This document shows, in pieces, positions 1-9,128 of a DNA stretch of 64,000 nt. A model generated the notes under the pieces. The model saw only the letters and a list, made by a program, of their open reading frames with translations, was not told where the DNA came from and ran no database searches. Origin of the DNA: JAEUIG01 sp046349775 (GTDB lineage Bacteria; Planctomycetota; Planctomycetia; Planctomycetales; Planctomycetaceae). The DNA lies in assembly GCA_046349775.1 (NCBI GenBank), contig JAXMBS010000020.1, positions 1-64,000 on the forward strand, read 5' to 3'. How positions within the stretch are numbered: the first letter of the stretch is position 1; every line of letters starts with the position of its first letter. The translations under genes were made by a program, and so were the position numbers.

Positions 1-240
1 CGCCTGGACCTGCTGCTCGTTGAGCCGGTTCTTGCCGGTGTTGGTCAGTTTGCCGAGTTCATGGTTCGCCTGACCACAGGCGAACTTGACCAGTCCGAGC
101 GCGTGGATCAGGTCCGGGTGCAGCGGCCAGCCGGAAACGGGGAAATTCTCGACGGCTCGCTGTGTCTGGGCGCTGTAGTAAGCCTTGGCAGGGACTTGGA
201 CGTCCCCCATGGAGTCATGCTCGGTCCGGAATGCAGTCAT
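1..240 (-). CDS. fumC: Fumarate hydratase class II, N-terminal part (runs off the window)
   Basis: Class II fumarase interconverts fumarate and malate in the TCA cycle. On the minus strand the ATG at 240 opens a frame that runs off the left edge. The first 80 residues carry the family's N-terminal hallmark (RTEHDSMGDVQVP, then AQTQRAVENFP) and the helix with FACGQANHELGKL. This N-terminal signature is shared with the aspartase/argininosuccinate lyase superfamily, but the wording is that of fumarase. The catalytic C-terminal half is outside the window, so only the start can be confirmed. It is divergent from the efflux genes to its right. Confidence 0.9.
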   Translation of the reverse strand, partial: MTAFRTEHDSMGDVQVPAKAYYSAQTQRAVENFPVSGWPLHPDLIHALGLVKFACGQANHELGKLTNTGKNRLNEQQVQA

Positions 241-822
241 TGAGTGGGTCTAGGGCTGAGGGGCTAGGGCCGAAGTTGTGGCCCAATTCAACAGGGGTTT
301 GCCGGATCATAACGGCCTAACCCGGCCATGAGGAGAATCCGCACGGCAAACAAGCTCCGTCGTTCCACAACTCGCAGTCGACGATCGGCCGCACCAAATC
401 CTTGGACCATCGACCTTCGACAATCGACCCTCCCGTCGATTCCTCTTGCAAGCCGCACAATAGTTCGCCTACGATCTTTTTGCCTCGCTGCGAATGTTAA
501 CCCTTGTCGCTGTTCGGTTTTTCGCTGCGACGCCCAGCTGAGAATTGCAGGGAAACGGGCTTACTGTGTACGACCGTCGCCGTCAGGGTCGAGCGGAATC
601 GCTCACTCTGAGGGTTCGCTTGAGGCGACGATCGCCGGGAGTTGTGGATGGTCCGCGGCCCCCCGTCGTGTTGCCGAACGGTACCGGACCGGCCGCAGTA
701 TCGCGCATCTGTTGACTGACATTGGAATCCGGTGCCGGCTGACAGGCCAGCAGCCCCACTGGCGCCGCTCACGCACAGATTGTCCCAAAACCGTGAACTC
801 CACCACCCGCTGCGGATCACCA
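241..822. other. Non-coding gap between fumC and the efflux operon
   Basis: About 580 bases separate the divergent fumC and adaptor genes. An open frame extends upstream from the adaptor start to 328, but its translation is Arg/Ser-rich low-quality sequence without a signal peptide, so I do not accept it as coding. A short GGGGCTAGGGC-type repetition lies at about 250-270. Promoters for both flanking genes must be here, but I see no convincing box. Confidence 0.5.
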
Positions 823-2142
823 ATGCCGTCCAGAGTGTGGCGACTGTGCCTGGCTGGGTTGATGCTGATACTCGCGGGAGAGCGTCGCGCGGCGGCGCAA
901 CCCGGCGAAGCTCGAGTCGTCGTCGCCGAAGTCGGGGAAGAACAGGTGCAATCCGGCGAGACATTCGTCGGTACGGTTCGTCCACTGAAGCGGGTGGTCG
1001 TCGGCAGCGCTGTGGATGGCCGCGTCATCGAGTTTCCGGTAAATGTTGGTGATCGCGTTGAGGCCGGACAGAAACTGGCGCAGCTTCTGACGGACACCAT
1101 CAATCTGGAAGTGGCGGCCGCCGAGTCCGAACTCGCGCTGAGGAAGGAAGAGCTCGCCGAACTGGAGCACGGCACGCGTCCGGAGGAAATCGAACAGGCC
1201 CGTGCGCGAAAGGAGTCGGCCGCCGCGACGAAGCAATACTGGACGTCGCGCCGCGAGCGGATGGAGAAGTTGCGTCAGAATAATGCTGCCAGCGAGGATG
1301 TGTACCAGGAGGCAATTTCGCAGTCGATTGCTGCCGACGAAGCGCTGGCGGAAGCGAAGGCGGCGTGGGACCTGGCGGTGCGCGGCCCGCGCGACGAAAA
1401 GATCGCGCAGGCGCGCGCGCGAGTGGCGCTGCAGCAGGCCGTGGCGGACAAGCTCAAGGACCAACTTCAGAAGCATACCGTCATTACGCGGTTCACGGGG
1501 TATGTGACGGCCGAACACACCGAAGTCGGCGCGTGGGTGGCCAGGGGCGACCCCGTCGCAGAAGTTGTGGCCTTGGATACGGTCGAGATCGAGGCCTTCG
1601 TCCTCGACAGCCATGTGGGCTACGTGGAGATCGGCGAAGAGGTGCTGGTCAACATCCCCGCCCTGCCGGGGCAGGTGTTTACGGGTCGCGTGGCCGCCGT
1701 GGTCCCACAGGCGGACGATCGCACCCGCACGTTTCCAGTGCGCGTGGCCGTCGCCAACGTGATCGGCCAGGGGGGACCGGTCATCAAAGCCGGCATGCTG
1801 GCGCGCGTCACGTTGCAGACGGGGCCGGCACAACAGGCGACGCTGGTTCCCAAGGACGCATTGGTGCTTGGGGGACCGGTGCCGATGGTGTACGTCGTCG
1901 TGCCGGATCAGAAAGATCCCGCGAAGAAGTCTGCTGCGCCGATGCCTGTGGAGCTCGGCGTCGCCGCCGGCGGAATGCTGCAGGTGCTCCCCTCCGCGGC
2001 TGCCAAAGGGGCGTTCGTGAAGCCGGGCGACCAGGTTGTGGTCCTCGGCAACGAGCGATTGCGGCCGGGGCAGAATATCGCGGTGACCGAAGTTCGCAAG
2101 GTGCAGACCGAGGCCGCGAGCCCGGGCCAGCAGTCGAAGTAG
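823..2142 (+). CDS. RND efflux periplasmic adaptor (membrane fusion protein, HlyD/AcrA family)
   Basis: This is the periplasmic adaptor that joins an inner-membrane RND pump to an outer-membrane channel. I chose the ATG at 823, which gives 439 residues. It places a typical signal peptide (MPSRVWRLCLAGLMLILAGE, cut near AAAQ) at the N-terminus, whereas the longer open frame from 328 does not. Order of parts: signal peptide; first lipoyl half (GRVIEFPVNVGDRVEAGQKL); a long alpha-helical hairpin rich in Ala, Glu and Arg (about residues 90-210); second lipoyl half (TGYVTAEHTEVGAWVARGD); beta-barrel and membrane-proximal domains. The pump gene follows 140 bases downstream in the same direction, so the two form a likely operon. 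Substrate is unknown. Confidence 0.88.
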   Translation: MPSRVWRLCLAGLMLILAGERRAAAQPGEARVVVAEVGEEQVQSGETFVGTVRPLKRVVVGSAVDGRVIEFPVNVGDRVEAGQKLAQLLTDTINLEVAAAESELALRKEELAELEHGTRPEEIEQARARKESAAATKQYWTSRRERMEKLRQNNAASEDVYQEAISQSIAADEALAEAKAAWDLAVRGPRDEKIAQARARVALQQAVADKLKDQLQKHTVITRFTGYVTAEHTEVGAWVARGDPVAEVVALDTVEIEAFVLDSHVGYVEIGEEVLVNIPALPGQVFTGRVAAVVPQADDRTRTFPVRVAVANVIGQGGPVIKAGMLARVTLQTGPAQQATLVPKDALVLGGPVPMVYVVVPDQKDPAKKSAAPMPVELGVAAGGMLQVLPSAAAKGAFVKPGDQVVVLGNERLRPGQNIAVTEVRKVQTEAASPGQQSK

Positions 2143-2282
2143 TTTCGGGTGGCGGGGGTCGGAGCGCAGCACCCGGCGAATTTTGTCCATCCGCGACTGG
2201 GGGCGGTCTGCCCTTTGAGCCGCCTGCCTGATCGAAACTTGACGCGGCAGATCGATCCCAGCCACCCAAGGCCATTTTGACC

Positions 2283-5200
2283 ATGCGACTGATCGACTGG
2301 TTTATCCACAATCCCGTCAAGATCAGCGTCGGCGTCCTGCTGACGTGCCTGTTCGGGGTCGTGGCGGCGCTGCGGATGCCGATGCAGCTCACGCCGGAAG
2401 TCCAGACGCCGACGCTGACGGTCGAGACGATCTGGCCCGGCGCCAGCCCGCACGACGTCGAGCAGGAGATCGTGATCGAGCAGGAGGAGCAGCTCAAGAG
2501 CGTCGAAGGCATCACCAAGATGACTTCGGAGAGCAGCGACTCGATGGCGCGGATCACGCTGGAGTTCGCCGTCGGCACCAACATGGAAGAGGCGCTGCTG
2601 AAGGTCAACAGTCGCCTGCAGCAGGTGCCGGAGTATCCCGAGGATGCCGATGAGCCTGTGATCAGCACGGCCAACGCCGCCGACCGTCCGATCGCGTGGT
2701 TCATCCTCAGCACGCGGCGCCCCAGCCCGCAGCAGTTCGACGAGTTTCTCAAGCAGCATCCGGATCTGGTGGACGTCGTCACGCCGGCCCGCGACGCCCA
2801 CAACGAGGGCCTGGCAATGCTGCGGCTGCGAAATGCCGCGAAAGAACACCCGGAGGTGCAGGCACTGCTCCCGCCGCCGGATCTTGACGTCGCCAAAATG
2901 CGGCGGTTCGCCGAGGATGAAATCGAAGCACGTTTCGAACGCGTCAGCGGAGTGTCTCAATCAAACGTGCTCGGCGGACTCGACGATCAGCTCAAGGTCA
3001 TCGTCGATCCGCAGAAGCTGGCGGCCCGCGGCGTCACCATCGCCGACGTCCGCAACGTCCTCCGCGGCCAGAACGAAGACACCTCCGCCGGCGACTTCTG
3101 GGAAGGCAAGCGCCGCTGGGTCGTCCGCACGCTTGGCCAGTTCCGCAGCGAGGAGCAGGTCGCCGCGCAGCTTCTGACAGTCGTGAAAGGTGCACCCGTC
3201 TACGTGCGGGATGTCGCCACCGTCGAACACGGCTACAAGAAGCCGGACGGCCTGGTGCGGCGATTCGGAGAATCGAGCATCGCGATCAACTGCCTGCGGG
3301 AAACCGGCGCCAACGTCCTCGACGTCATGGACGGTCTCCGCCAGGCGACAAAAGATATCGACGAGCAGGTGCTGGCGCCCCGCGGGCTGCAGCTGACGCA
3401 GGTGTATGACGAGACCGAGTACATCTACTCGTCGATCGGCATGGTCTGGGACAACATCTTCGTCGGCGGCGCGCTGACGATCGTCGTATTGATGTGCTTT
3501 CTGCACCTCGGCGTGCGGACGATGGTTGCGGCGCCGTTCATCATGTTCGCCGCGTTCGCGACGGTTTACATGTCGCCGTGGTTTGCGATTCCGCTGTTGC
3601 TCCTGCTGACGGTAACGGGGTTCTGGTTCGCCCGCGCCGCCTACGTCGTCGTTGTGTCGATCCCGGTCAGCATCATCGGGACGTTCATGATCATGAGCAT
3701 GCTGGGGCGTTCTCTGAACGTCATCAGTCTCGCGGGATTGGCATTTGCCGTCGGCATGCTGGTCGACAACTTCATCGTGGTCCTCGAGAACATCGAGCGG
3801 CACTACCGCGAACTCGGCAAGCCGCCGTTTCAGGCCGCCGTCGACGGCACCAAGGAAGTCTGGGGCGCGATCGTGGCCGCCTCGCTCACGAACGTGGCCG
3901 TGTTTCTGCCGGTTGTGTTCGTGCAGGAAGAGGCCGGGCAACTCTTCCAGGACATTGCGCTCTCCGCGAGCGCCGCCGTCGGACTGTCGATGCTGGTGGC
4001 CGTCACGCTCGTGCCGACGGCCGCCGCGCGTCTGTTTGCGGCGCAGCACGGGACGCCGGAGACCGCGCCGGTGCATGGTGGAAATGGACAATTGGTGCGC
4101 GACGTCCCGCATGGCTGGCCGGCACGGGTCGCCCATTGGGTCGGCCGTGTCGTCTCCTGGCCTCTGCAGCAGTTGGCATCCGGCTTCGTCGCCGCAACTG
4201 TGGCCACAAATGCCCTGATCCAGAAGAGCACTCTCTTGCGGATCGGCGTGGTGGCCGTGCTCGTCGCCGGCGCAGCTTTCGTCAGTTGGCTCTTCTGGCC
4301 CCCGGTCGAATACCTGCCGACCGGCAATCGGAACCTCGTGTTCGGCATCGTCGTCCCGCCGGCTGGATACAACCTCGACGAACTGACACGCATGGGAGAG
4401 ACCGTCGAAGCCGGCCTGCGCCCGTATTGGGACGTCGACCCCGACAGCGCAGCGGCGAAGAAGCTCGATTACCCGGTCATCGGCGACTTCTTCTTCGTCG
4501 CCCGCGGCCGGCAGGTCTTCATGGGGGTCCGGGCACATGATCCGCTGCGCGCCCGCGAACTGGAGCCGCTGGTCGGCAATGTCGCGCGCCAGCTTCCGGG
4601 CGTGTTCGCGATCGCCAAGCAGTCCAGCATCTTCGAGCAGGGCATCACGTCCGGCCGCACCGTCGATATCGAAATCACCGGGCCGGACCTCGTGAAAATT
4701 GTCCAGCTGGGCGGCCAGACGATCGGCCAGGTCGGTATGGCCTTGCGACCGGAAGCTCCGATGACCGTCCAGGCACGGCCGGTCCCGAGCCTCGATTTGT
4801 CGAGTCCCGAACTGCACATCGAGCCGAAACTCGTCCAGGCGGCCGAAATGGGGATCAGTAGCGCTGATCTGGGATACACCGCCAACGCCCTGATCGATGG
4901 CGCCTACGCGGGCGACTACTTCCTCGACGGCCACAAAATTGACCTGACGATCCAGGGCATCGATTCCTACGCCCAGCGCACGCAGGACATCAGTGCTCTG
5001 CCCGTCGCGACGCCCTGGGGCCAGCTCGCCCCGCTCGGAGCGCTGGCCGACGTGAAAATCAGCAGCGGTCCTGAGCAGATCAACCATCGCGAGCGTGTGC
5101 GCGCCATCACCATCGAAGTCTCGCCGCCGTCCGACATGGCACTGGAGACAGCGCTGGCGTCGATCAATGCGAAGATCGTCAAGCCGATGCGCGACAACGG

Positions 5201-6035
5201 CCAGCTCGACGGCGGCTACCGCGTCAATCTCGCCGGCACGGCCGACAAGCTCACGAAAGTTCGCGAAGTGTTCGTCGGCAAATGGACCGGCTGGAACGCC
5301 CCGTCGATCATCAGCATTGCGACCAGCCAGGCGTTCCTCGTTGTGCTGATTACCTACCTGCTGATGGCGGCCCTGTTCGAGTCGTGGCTGTACCCGTTCG
5401 TCATTATTCTCAGCGTGCCCCTCGGCGCGGTTGGCGGAGTGCTCGGCCTGAATCTCCTCAACTGGTATCTCATCAAGCTCGGGCAGCCGCCCCAGCAGCT
5501 CGACGTGCTGACAATGCTCGGATTCGTGATTCTCGTCGGCACCGTGGTGAACAACCCAATTTTGATCGTCCACCAATCGCTCAACCACATGCGCGATGAC
5601 GGCATGTCGCAGCGAGAGGCGATCCTGGAGTCGGTACGGACCCGCATCAAGCCGATCTTCATGTCGACGATCACGGCGGTGCTGGGGCTCGTGCCGTTGG
5701 TGCTGTTCCCCGGAGCTGGGAGCGAACTCTACCGCGGCCTCGGCGCGGTGTTCCTCGGGGGCCTCTTGATCTCGACGATCTTCACGCTGATCCTCGTGCC
5801 GACGCTCTTCAGTCTCACGATGGATGTGAAGGAACGCACATGGGATCGGCTGCTCAGCAGCGACTCAGGCGCGTCTATGCAGCCGGTAGCGCGACCGACG
5901 GCTGTGACGGAACCGGCGATTTCATCGCAGGTCGGAGAACCGGTCGCTGCTGAGACGTGGCCTTCGGCCACGGTGTTGTTCGGCTTTGCCCGGCAAATAG
6001 CAACTGACTTCTTGGGCAGACGCTGGAGCTATTGA
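2283..6035 (+). CDS. RND-family efflux pump, inner-membrane subunit (AcrB/HAE-like)
   Basis: This is the proton-driven resistance-nodulation-division exporter subunit. The ATG at 2283 starts MRLIDWFIHNPVKISV, the usual first-helix opening; a TTG two codons earlier is possible. The product is about 1250 residues, longer than the roughly 1030-1050 typical of AcrB. The porter domains, the first helix and the TM block with VDNFIVVLENIERH are recognisable. In TM4 the second of the two acidic residues found in AcrB is Asn, as in many HAE-type pumps. The extra length comes from a stretch near residues 150-210 and from an extra hydrophobic hairpin near residues 415-455 (see findings). It is paired with the upstream adaptor; no outer-membrane channel gene is in the window. 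Confidence 0.9.
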   Translation: MRLIDWFIHNPVKISVGVLLTCLFGVVAALRMPMQLTPEVQTPTLTVETIWPGASPHDVEQEIVIEQEEQLKSVEGITKMTSESSDSMARITLEFAVGTNMEEALLKVNSRLQQVPEYPEDADEPVISTANAADRPIAWFILSTRRPSPQQFDEFLKQHPDLVDVVTPARDAHNEGLAMLRLRNAAKEHPEVQALLPPPDLDVAKMRRFAEDEIEARFERVSGVSQSNVLGGLDDQLKVIVDPQKLAARGVTIADVRNVLRGQNEDTSAGDFWEGKRRWVVRTLGQFRSEEQVAAQLLTVVKGAPVYVRDVATVEHGYKKPDGLVRRFGESSIAINCLRETGANVLDVMDGLRQATKDIDEQVLAPRGLQLTQVYDETEYIYSSIGMVWDNIFVGGALTIVVLMCFLHLGVRTMVAAPFIMFAAFATVYMSPWFAIPLLLLLTVTGFWFARAAYVVVVSIPVSIIGTFMIMSMLGRSLNVISLAGLAFAVGMLVDNFIVVLENIERHYRELGKPPFQAAVDGTKEVWGAIVAASLTNVAVFLPVVFVQEEAGQLFQDIALSASAAVGLSMLVAVTLVPTAAARLFAAQHGTPETAPVHGGNGQLVRDVPHGWPARVAHWVGRVVSWPLQQLASGFVAATVATNALIQKSTLLRIGVVAVLVAGAAFVSWLFWPPVEYLPTGNRNLVFGIVVPPAGYNLDELTRMGETVEAGLRPYWDVDPDSAAAKKLDYPVIGDFFFVARGRQVFMGVRAHDPLRARELEPLVGNVARQLPGVFAIAKQSSIFEQGITSGRTVDIEITGPDLVKIVQLGGQTIGQVGMALRPEAPMTVQARPVPSLDLSSPELHIEPKLVQAAEMGISSADLGYTANALIDGAYAGDYFLDGHKIDLTIQGIDSYAQRTQDISALPVATPWGQLAPLGALADVKISSGPEQINHRERVRAITIEVSPPSDMALETALASINAKIVKPMRDNGQLDGGYRVNLAGTADKLTKVREVFVGKWTGWNAPSIISIATSQAFLVVLITYLLMAALFESWLYPFVIILSVPLGAVGGVLGLNLLNWYLIKLGQPPQQLDVLTMLGFVILVGTVVNNPILIVHQSLNHMRDDGMSQREAILESVRTRIKPIFMSTITAVLGLVPLVLFPGAGSELYRGLGAVFLGGLLISTIFTLILVPTLFSLTMDVKERTWDRLLSSDSGASMQPVARPTAVTEPAISSQVGEPVAAETWPSATVLFGFARQIATDFLGRRWSY

Positions 6036-6370
6036 GCGGCCCGATTGCGAGTTTGCTCTCGCCTGTGCACCAACGTCGTATGGAGTTCACTCCACCGCAC
6101 CATGCCCTGCAATTTGCACCATGCGCCTGCGGTCTCAAGTTCCGCGCTTCCTGGCAGGTCGCTTCCTACATAGTCTTGAATTGGTTCGAAAACCCAATCG
6201 GGAATGTCTGGAACTCGGATGCGGCCAGCGCGAAGCGAGGGAAGACCGATGGGCCGAGAATTCCAACAGTCAATGAAGTACAACTGGACGTAGAACGACA
6301 GCAACAGCACTACGGCAGCAATCACTAACCCAGTCCACCTAGCGATCCGACGCTTGCGAGTCGTGGTCAT
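6029..6370 (-). CDS. Small single-span membrane protein of unknown function
   Basis: I do not recognise this 113-residue protein. I chose the ATG at 6370 over the upstream in-frame start at 6559 because it gives a basic N-terminus (MTTTRKRRIARW) followed directly by one hydrophobic helix (LVIAAVVLLLSFYVQLYF). The rest is a polar domain with WCKLQGMV and an Arg-rich tail. Its last codons overlap the end of the RND pump gene by a few bases in convergent orientation. It could be a secreted protein with an uncleaved anchor. Coding status is plausible rather than certain. Confidence 0.5.
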   Translation of the reverse strand: MTTTRKRRIARWTGLVIAAVVLLLSFYVQLYFIDCWNSRPIGLPSLRAGRIRVPDIPDWVFEPIQDYVGSDLPGSAELETAGAWCKLQGMVRWSELHTTLVHRREQTRNRAAQ

Positions 6371-6754
6371 GGCCGGATTGTAGCAATCGGTCTCGCACAA
6401 AAAGAAATCCCGCTGCTTCGGCGATTTCTTCAGCACAATCGCAATTGCAGGCGCATTGCTCAGTCCCCCCGCGCTGCTTGCCGGACCGGCATCAGAATCC
6501 TCCTGCGACGACTTTGCCGACGTTGCCAAATCGCAACGTTCGATGTGGCGAAATCGCAACGCGTCGGGACTTCTGACCCGCCCGTACGCCCGATCCGGGT
6601 CTAGGATTTGGAGCCAGAGGCGGTATTCTGCGCAAAGTGCGTTGAATTTCCGGCCGGTGTTTGATTGAATGGTAATGACGGATTGTGATCGTTAATGCTT
6701 GATGTCCGGCGGTTTGTCCCGCAGAATAGCTGAGCGAATCGATCAGGATCGGTC
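6371..6754. other. Intergenic control region upstream of the BMC operon
   Basis: This 384-base gap sits between the small membrane protein and the DeoR-type regulator. It contains the palindrome at 6520-6539 and a second, imperfect copy of its right part about 23 bases further on. No supportable ORF was seen. It is the natural place for the promoter of the microcompartment operon, but I could not assign -35 and -10 boxes with confidence. Confidence 0.45.
6520..6539. promoter_or_regulatory. Candidate operator palindrome upstream of the DeoR/BMC operon
   Basis: A perfect 7-base inverted repeat, ACGTTGC-N6-GCAACGT, lies about 215 bases before the regulator start. A half-copy (AAATCGCAACG) recurs at 6551-6561. 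Direct plus inverted symmetry is typical of a transcription-factor site. Which protein binds it is inference; the neighbouring DeoR-type regulator is the obvious candidate. Confidence 0.4.
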
Positions 6755-7504
6755 ATGCTCGTCGATCAAAGACGCGGAAATATCCTCAAAACGATCGAAG
6801 AACTGGGGTTTGTCTCGCTCCAGGAACTCGTCGATCGGCTCGGAACCAGCGAATCCACCGTCCGGCGGGATCTGGAACATCTTGACCGAATCGGGCAGAT
6901 CCGTCGCACCCGCGGCGGAGCGGCCTACGTCGGTGAGTCGCTGACGGCGTTTGACGACCGGCGGAGCCGGGCAGTGGGAGAGAAGCAGGGAATTGGTCGG
7001 AAGGCAGCGGAGCTGATCCAGTCCGGGGAAACGGTCCTGTTGGACGGAGGGACCACGGCCTTGGAGGTAGCTCGAAACCTGTCCGGAAAGTCGCTGCAGG
7101 TCGTCACGAACTCACTTCCGATCGTCAACCTGCTCGTCGGAGCCTCCGAAATCGAACTGCTATTTCTGGGAGGGTACCTGTATCCGAAGACCGGAGTCGC
7201 ACTTGGCAGCCTGACTGTCGCAGCCCTTCGCCAGGTCCACGCGCGGCGCTTCATCATGAGCACCGGCGGGATCACGGCGGCGGGATTCTTCAACAGCAAC
7301 TCGCTGCTTGTGGAGTCCGAACGGCAAATGATGGACGCCGCCGACGAAGTGATCGTAGTCGCCGACAGCAGCAAACTTGGACACTCCGAACTCGCCCACG
7401 TCTGTCCCCTGTCCCGAGTGCACAAACTCGTCACGGACGCCGGCATCACGGACGAATGGCGCGATGTTTTGCAGCAACAGAACGTGGAAGTGATTACGGC
7501 GTGA
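6755..7504 (+). CDS. DeoR-family transcriptional regulator of the BMC locus
   Basis: This 249-residue sugar-phosphate-responsive regulator has an N-terminal DeoR winged helix (about residues 1-60: RRGNILKTIEELGFVSLQEL, then GTSESTVRRDLEHLD, with GGA after the wing). The C-terminal DeoRC sensor domain carries LLDGGTTALEVARNL and VTNSLPIVNLL, the phosphosugar-binding fold shared with ribose-5-phosphate isomerase. It is the first gene of the plus-strand run leading into the microcompartment genes. PVC-type BMC loci are known to carry a DeoR regulator, so the likely role is repression relieved by a deoxy-sugar-derived phosphate. The inducer is inferred. Confidence 0.9.
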   Translation: MLVDQRRGNILKTIEELGFVSLQELVDRLGTSESTVRRDLEHLDRIGQIRRTRGGAAYVGESLTAFDDRRSRAVGEKQGIGRKAAELIQSGETVLLDGGTTALEVARNLSGKSLQVVTNSLPIVNLLVGASEIELLFLGGYLYPKTGVALGSLTVAALRQVHARRFIMSTGGITAAGFFNSNSLLVESERQMMDAADEVIVVADSSKLGHSELAHVCPLSRVHKLVTDAGITDEWRDVLQQQNVEVITA

Positions 7505-7688
7505 CAGAGTTGAAAGCGGAGAGCCGAAAGCGGAAAGCGGCTGAGGGAATGTCGAATGACCAAATGTCGAATGGAAACGACGAATACCCTGCACCCGGAT
7601 CTTCCATTCGTCACTTTGCTGACCGCTGAAAGCTGACTGCTGACACCTCACCGATAACCGAAGACAAACAACCGACAACCTGCCTCCC

Positions 7689-8401
7689 ATGTCTTCGCTC
7701 GCTCCATCTCTCAATCGCGCTGACGTCGAACGCGTCGTCCGGGAAGTTCTGCGCCGGCGTCACGTCGGTCATGTCGCTCCCGCACAGCAGCCGAATCCGC
7801 TCGTCGTGAACATCTCGGCACGGCACTGCCACCTGACGCAGGAGCACGTCGAAATCCTGTTCGGCAAGGCCGGACGCTGACGCCGACGAAGTGGCTGTAC
7901 CAGGAGGGTTACTTCGCTGCCGAGGAGACAGTCGCGATTGTCGGCCCGCGGCGCCGGATGCTGCCCGAAGTCCGCGTCCTTGGCCCTTGCCGCGGTGATT
8001 CCCAGGTCGAACTCGCATTTACCGACTCGATCTCGCTCGGACTTGATATCCCCGTCCGGATCAGCGGCGATATCAAAGGCACGCCCGGTTGCCTGCTGGT
8101 CGGCCCGGCCGGCAGCCTCGAACTCAAGCAGGGAGTCATCCGCGCCATGCGGCACGTGCACATGTCGCCGGCGGACTTGGCCTACTGGGGCGTGAACAGC
8201 GGCGATGCGATGGAACTCCGCATCGAATCCCCCGGCTGCACGACGGTCCTGGAACATGTCCTCGTCCGCGGCGGCGATGACAAGATCAAGCTCGAAGTGC
8301 ACCTCGATACCGACGAAGGCAACGCGCTGAATTTGCCAGCCGCGACCAAGGTTGAATTGCGGAAGACGAAAGAGAAGACACCCTGCGCCTGTAAGCACTA
8401 A
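7689..8401 (+). CDS. pduL: PduL-type phosphotransacylase of the microcompartment (frame broken near 7870)
   Basis: PduL moves an acyl group between CoA and phosphate and regenerates CoA inside the BMC. The N-terminal part (7689-7880) reads an amphipathic leader (ADVERVVREVLRRRH) and the zinc-site strand NISARHCHLTQEHVEILFG. The second half (to 8401) continues in another frame from RTLTPTKWLYQEGYFAAEET through GPCRGDSQVELAFTDS to the second His motif MRHVHMSPADLAYWGV. Restoring one base at about 7870 (AAG-GC-CGG) gives a continuous product of about 237 residues, the family's normal size with an N-terminal extension. The leader resembles an encapsulation peptide. The likely substrate here is lactyl-CoA or propionyl-CoA (inference). 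Confidence 0.85.
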
Positions 8402-8470
8402 TTGCAATGGAAACGACCGATCGGTCCAAGCCGATCGACATTCTCTAACCCTGTTTTTGGAGACTCAGAC

Positions 8471-8779
8471 ATGGCTAAACCGTTGGAAGCACTCGGCATG
8501 ATTGAGACCAAGGGTCTCATCACATTGATTGAAGCGGCCGATTCGGCCCTGAAAGCCGCGAACGTGCAGATGATCGGCTGGGAAAAGATCGGCAGCGGGC
8601 TGGTCACCGTGTTCCTGGTCGGCGATGTCGCCGCCGTGAAGGCGGCCGTGGACGCTGGTGCCAGCGCCGCCGGCAAGGTCGGCGAAGTGATCAGCGTGCA
8701 GGTGATTCCCCGCCCGCACGAAGAGCTCGGCACCCTCATGCCGAAGCCGAAAGGCACCGGCAAGAGCAGCGTCGGCTAA
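8471..8779 (+). CDS. BMC-H hexameric shell protein 1
   Basis: This 102-residue protein is a single BMC domain (Pfam BMC) that forms the hexagonal tiles of the microcompartment facets. Family marks are the opening EALGMIETKGL, the helix LIEAADSALKAANVQMIGWE, the pore-loop strand and the helix VKAAVDAGASAAGKVGEV ending in IPRPHEEL. It starts at the ATG at 8471, shortly after the phosphotransacylase. The pore-loop region reads KIGSGLVT. A short Lys/Gly-rich tail (PKPKGTGKSSVG) follows the fold. A second BMC-H follows after 67 bases. Confidence 0.95.
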   Translation: MAKPLEALGMIETKGLITLIEAADSALKAANVQMIGWEKIGSGLVTVFLVGDVAAVKAAVDAGASAAGKVGEVISVQVIPRPHEELGTLMPKPKGTGKSSVG

Positions 8780-8846
8780 TTGAAGTCGCGCCTCCGCAGG
8801 CTTGCGACGAACGCACACACACCACTTCACACACATAGACAAAGCC

Positions 8847-9110
8847 ATGAACGACGCTATCGGACTCATTGAAACCAAAGGCCTGATCGCCCAGATCGAG
8901 GCCGCCGACGCCATGCTGAAGGCGGCGAACGTCACGCTCGTCAAGCAGGTGCAGATCGGCGGGGCCTTCGTGACGACGATCATCAAAGGCGACGTCGGCT
9001 CCGTGCGGGCCGCCGTGGACGCCGGTGCCGCTGCTGCCAGCAGGGTCGGCGAACTCGTCAGCGCCCACGTCATGCCGCGCCCGACCGCCGGTCTCATGGA
9101 GAATTTCTAA
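8847..9110 (+). CDS. BMC-H hexameric shell protein 2
   Basis: This is an 87-residue single BMC domain, close to the first copy but without its tail. It opens MNDAIGLIETKGLIAQIEAA, continues with ADAMLKAANVTLVKQVQIGG and VRAAVDAGAAAASRVGEL, and ends HVMPRPTAGLMENF. The pore region (QIGGAFVT) differs from the upstream paralog (KIGSGLVT), so the two hexamers may differ in permeability. Two tandem BMC-H genes and no trimeric BMC-T is the shell composition known for PVC-type microcompartments. Confidence 0.95.
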   Translation: MNDAIGLIETKGLIAQIEAADAMLKAANVTLVKQVQIGGAFVTTIIKGDVGSVRAAVDAGAAAASRVGELVSAHVMPRPTAGLMENF

Positions 9111-9128
9111 TCCTGTAATGGAGTTTAA

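Noticed and set aside
328..822. 165-residue N-terminal extension of the adaptor protein
   Set aside because: No signal peptide at its start and no domain; the ATG at 823 gives a textbook signal sequence.
817..2265. 482-residue minus-strand open frame across the adaptor gene
   Set aside because: Shadow frame; the plus-strand product has a signal peptide and lipoyl halves, while this one shows only Arg/His-rich low-quality sequence.
2961..5588. 875-residue open frame on the minus strand across the RND pump gene
   Set aside because: It is an antisense shadow of a high-GC gene: composition is His/Arg/Asp-rich, no domain is recognisable, and the plus-strand frame has clear RND motifs throughout.
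7505..7688. CRISPR-like or tandem repeats (GAATGTCGAATG, AAAGCGG units) before pduL
   Set aside because: Units are short, irregular and without spacers; they look like the diffuse short-period repeats seen in other gaps of this window (for example 23535-23640).
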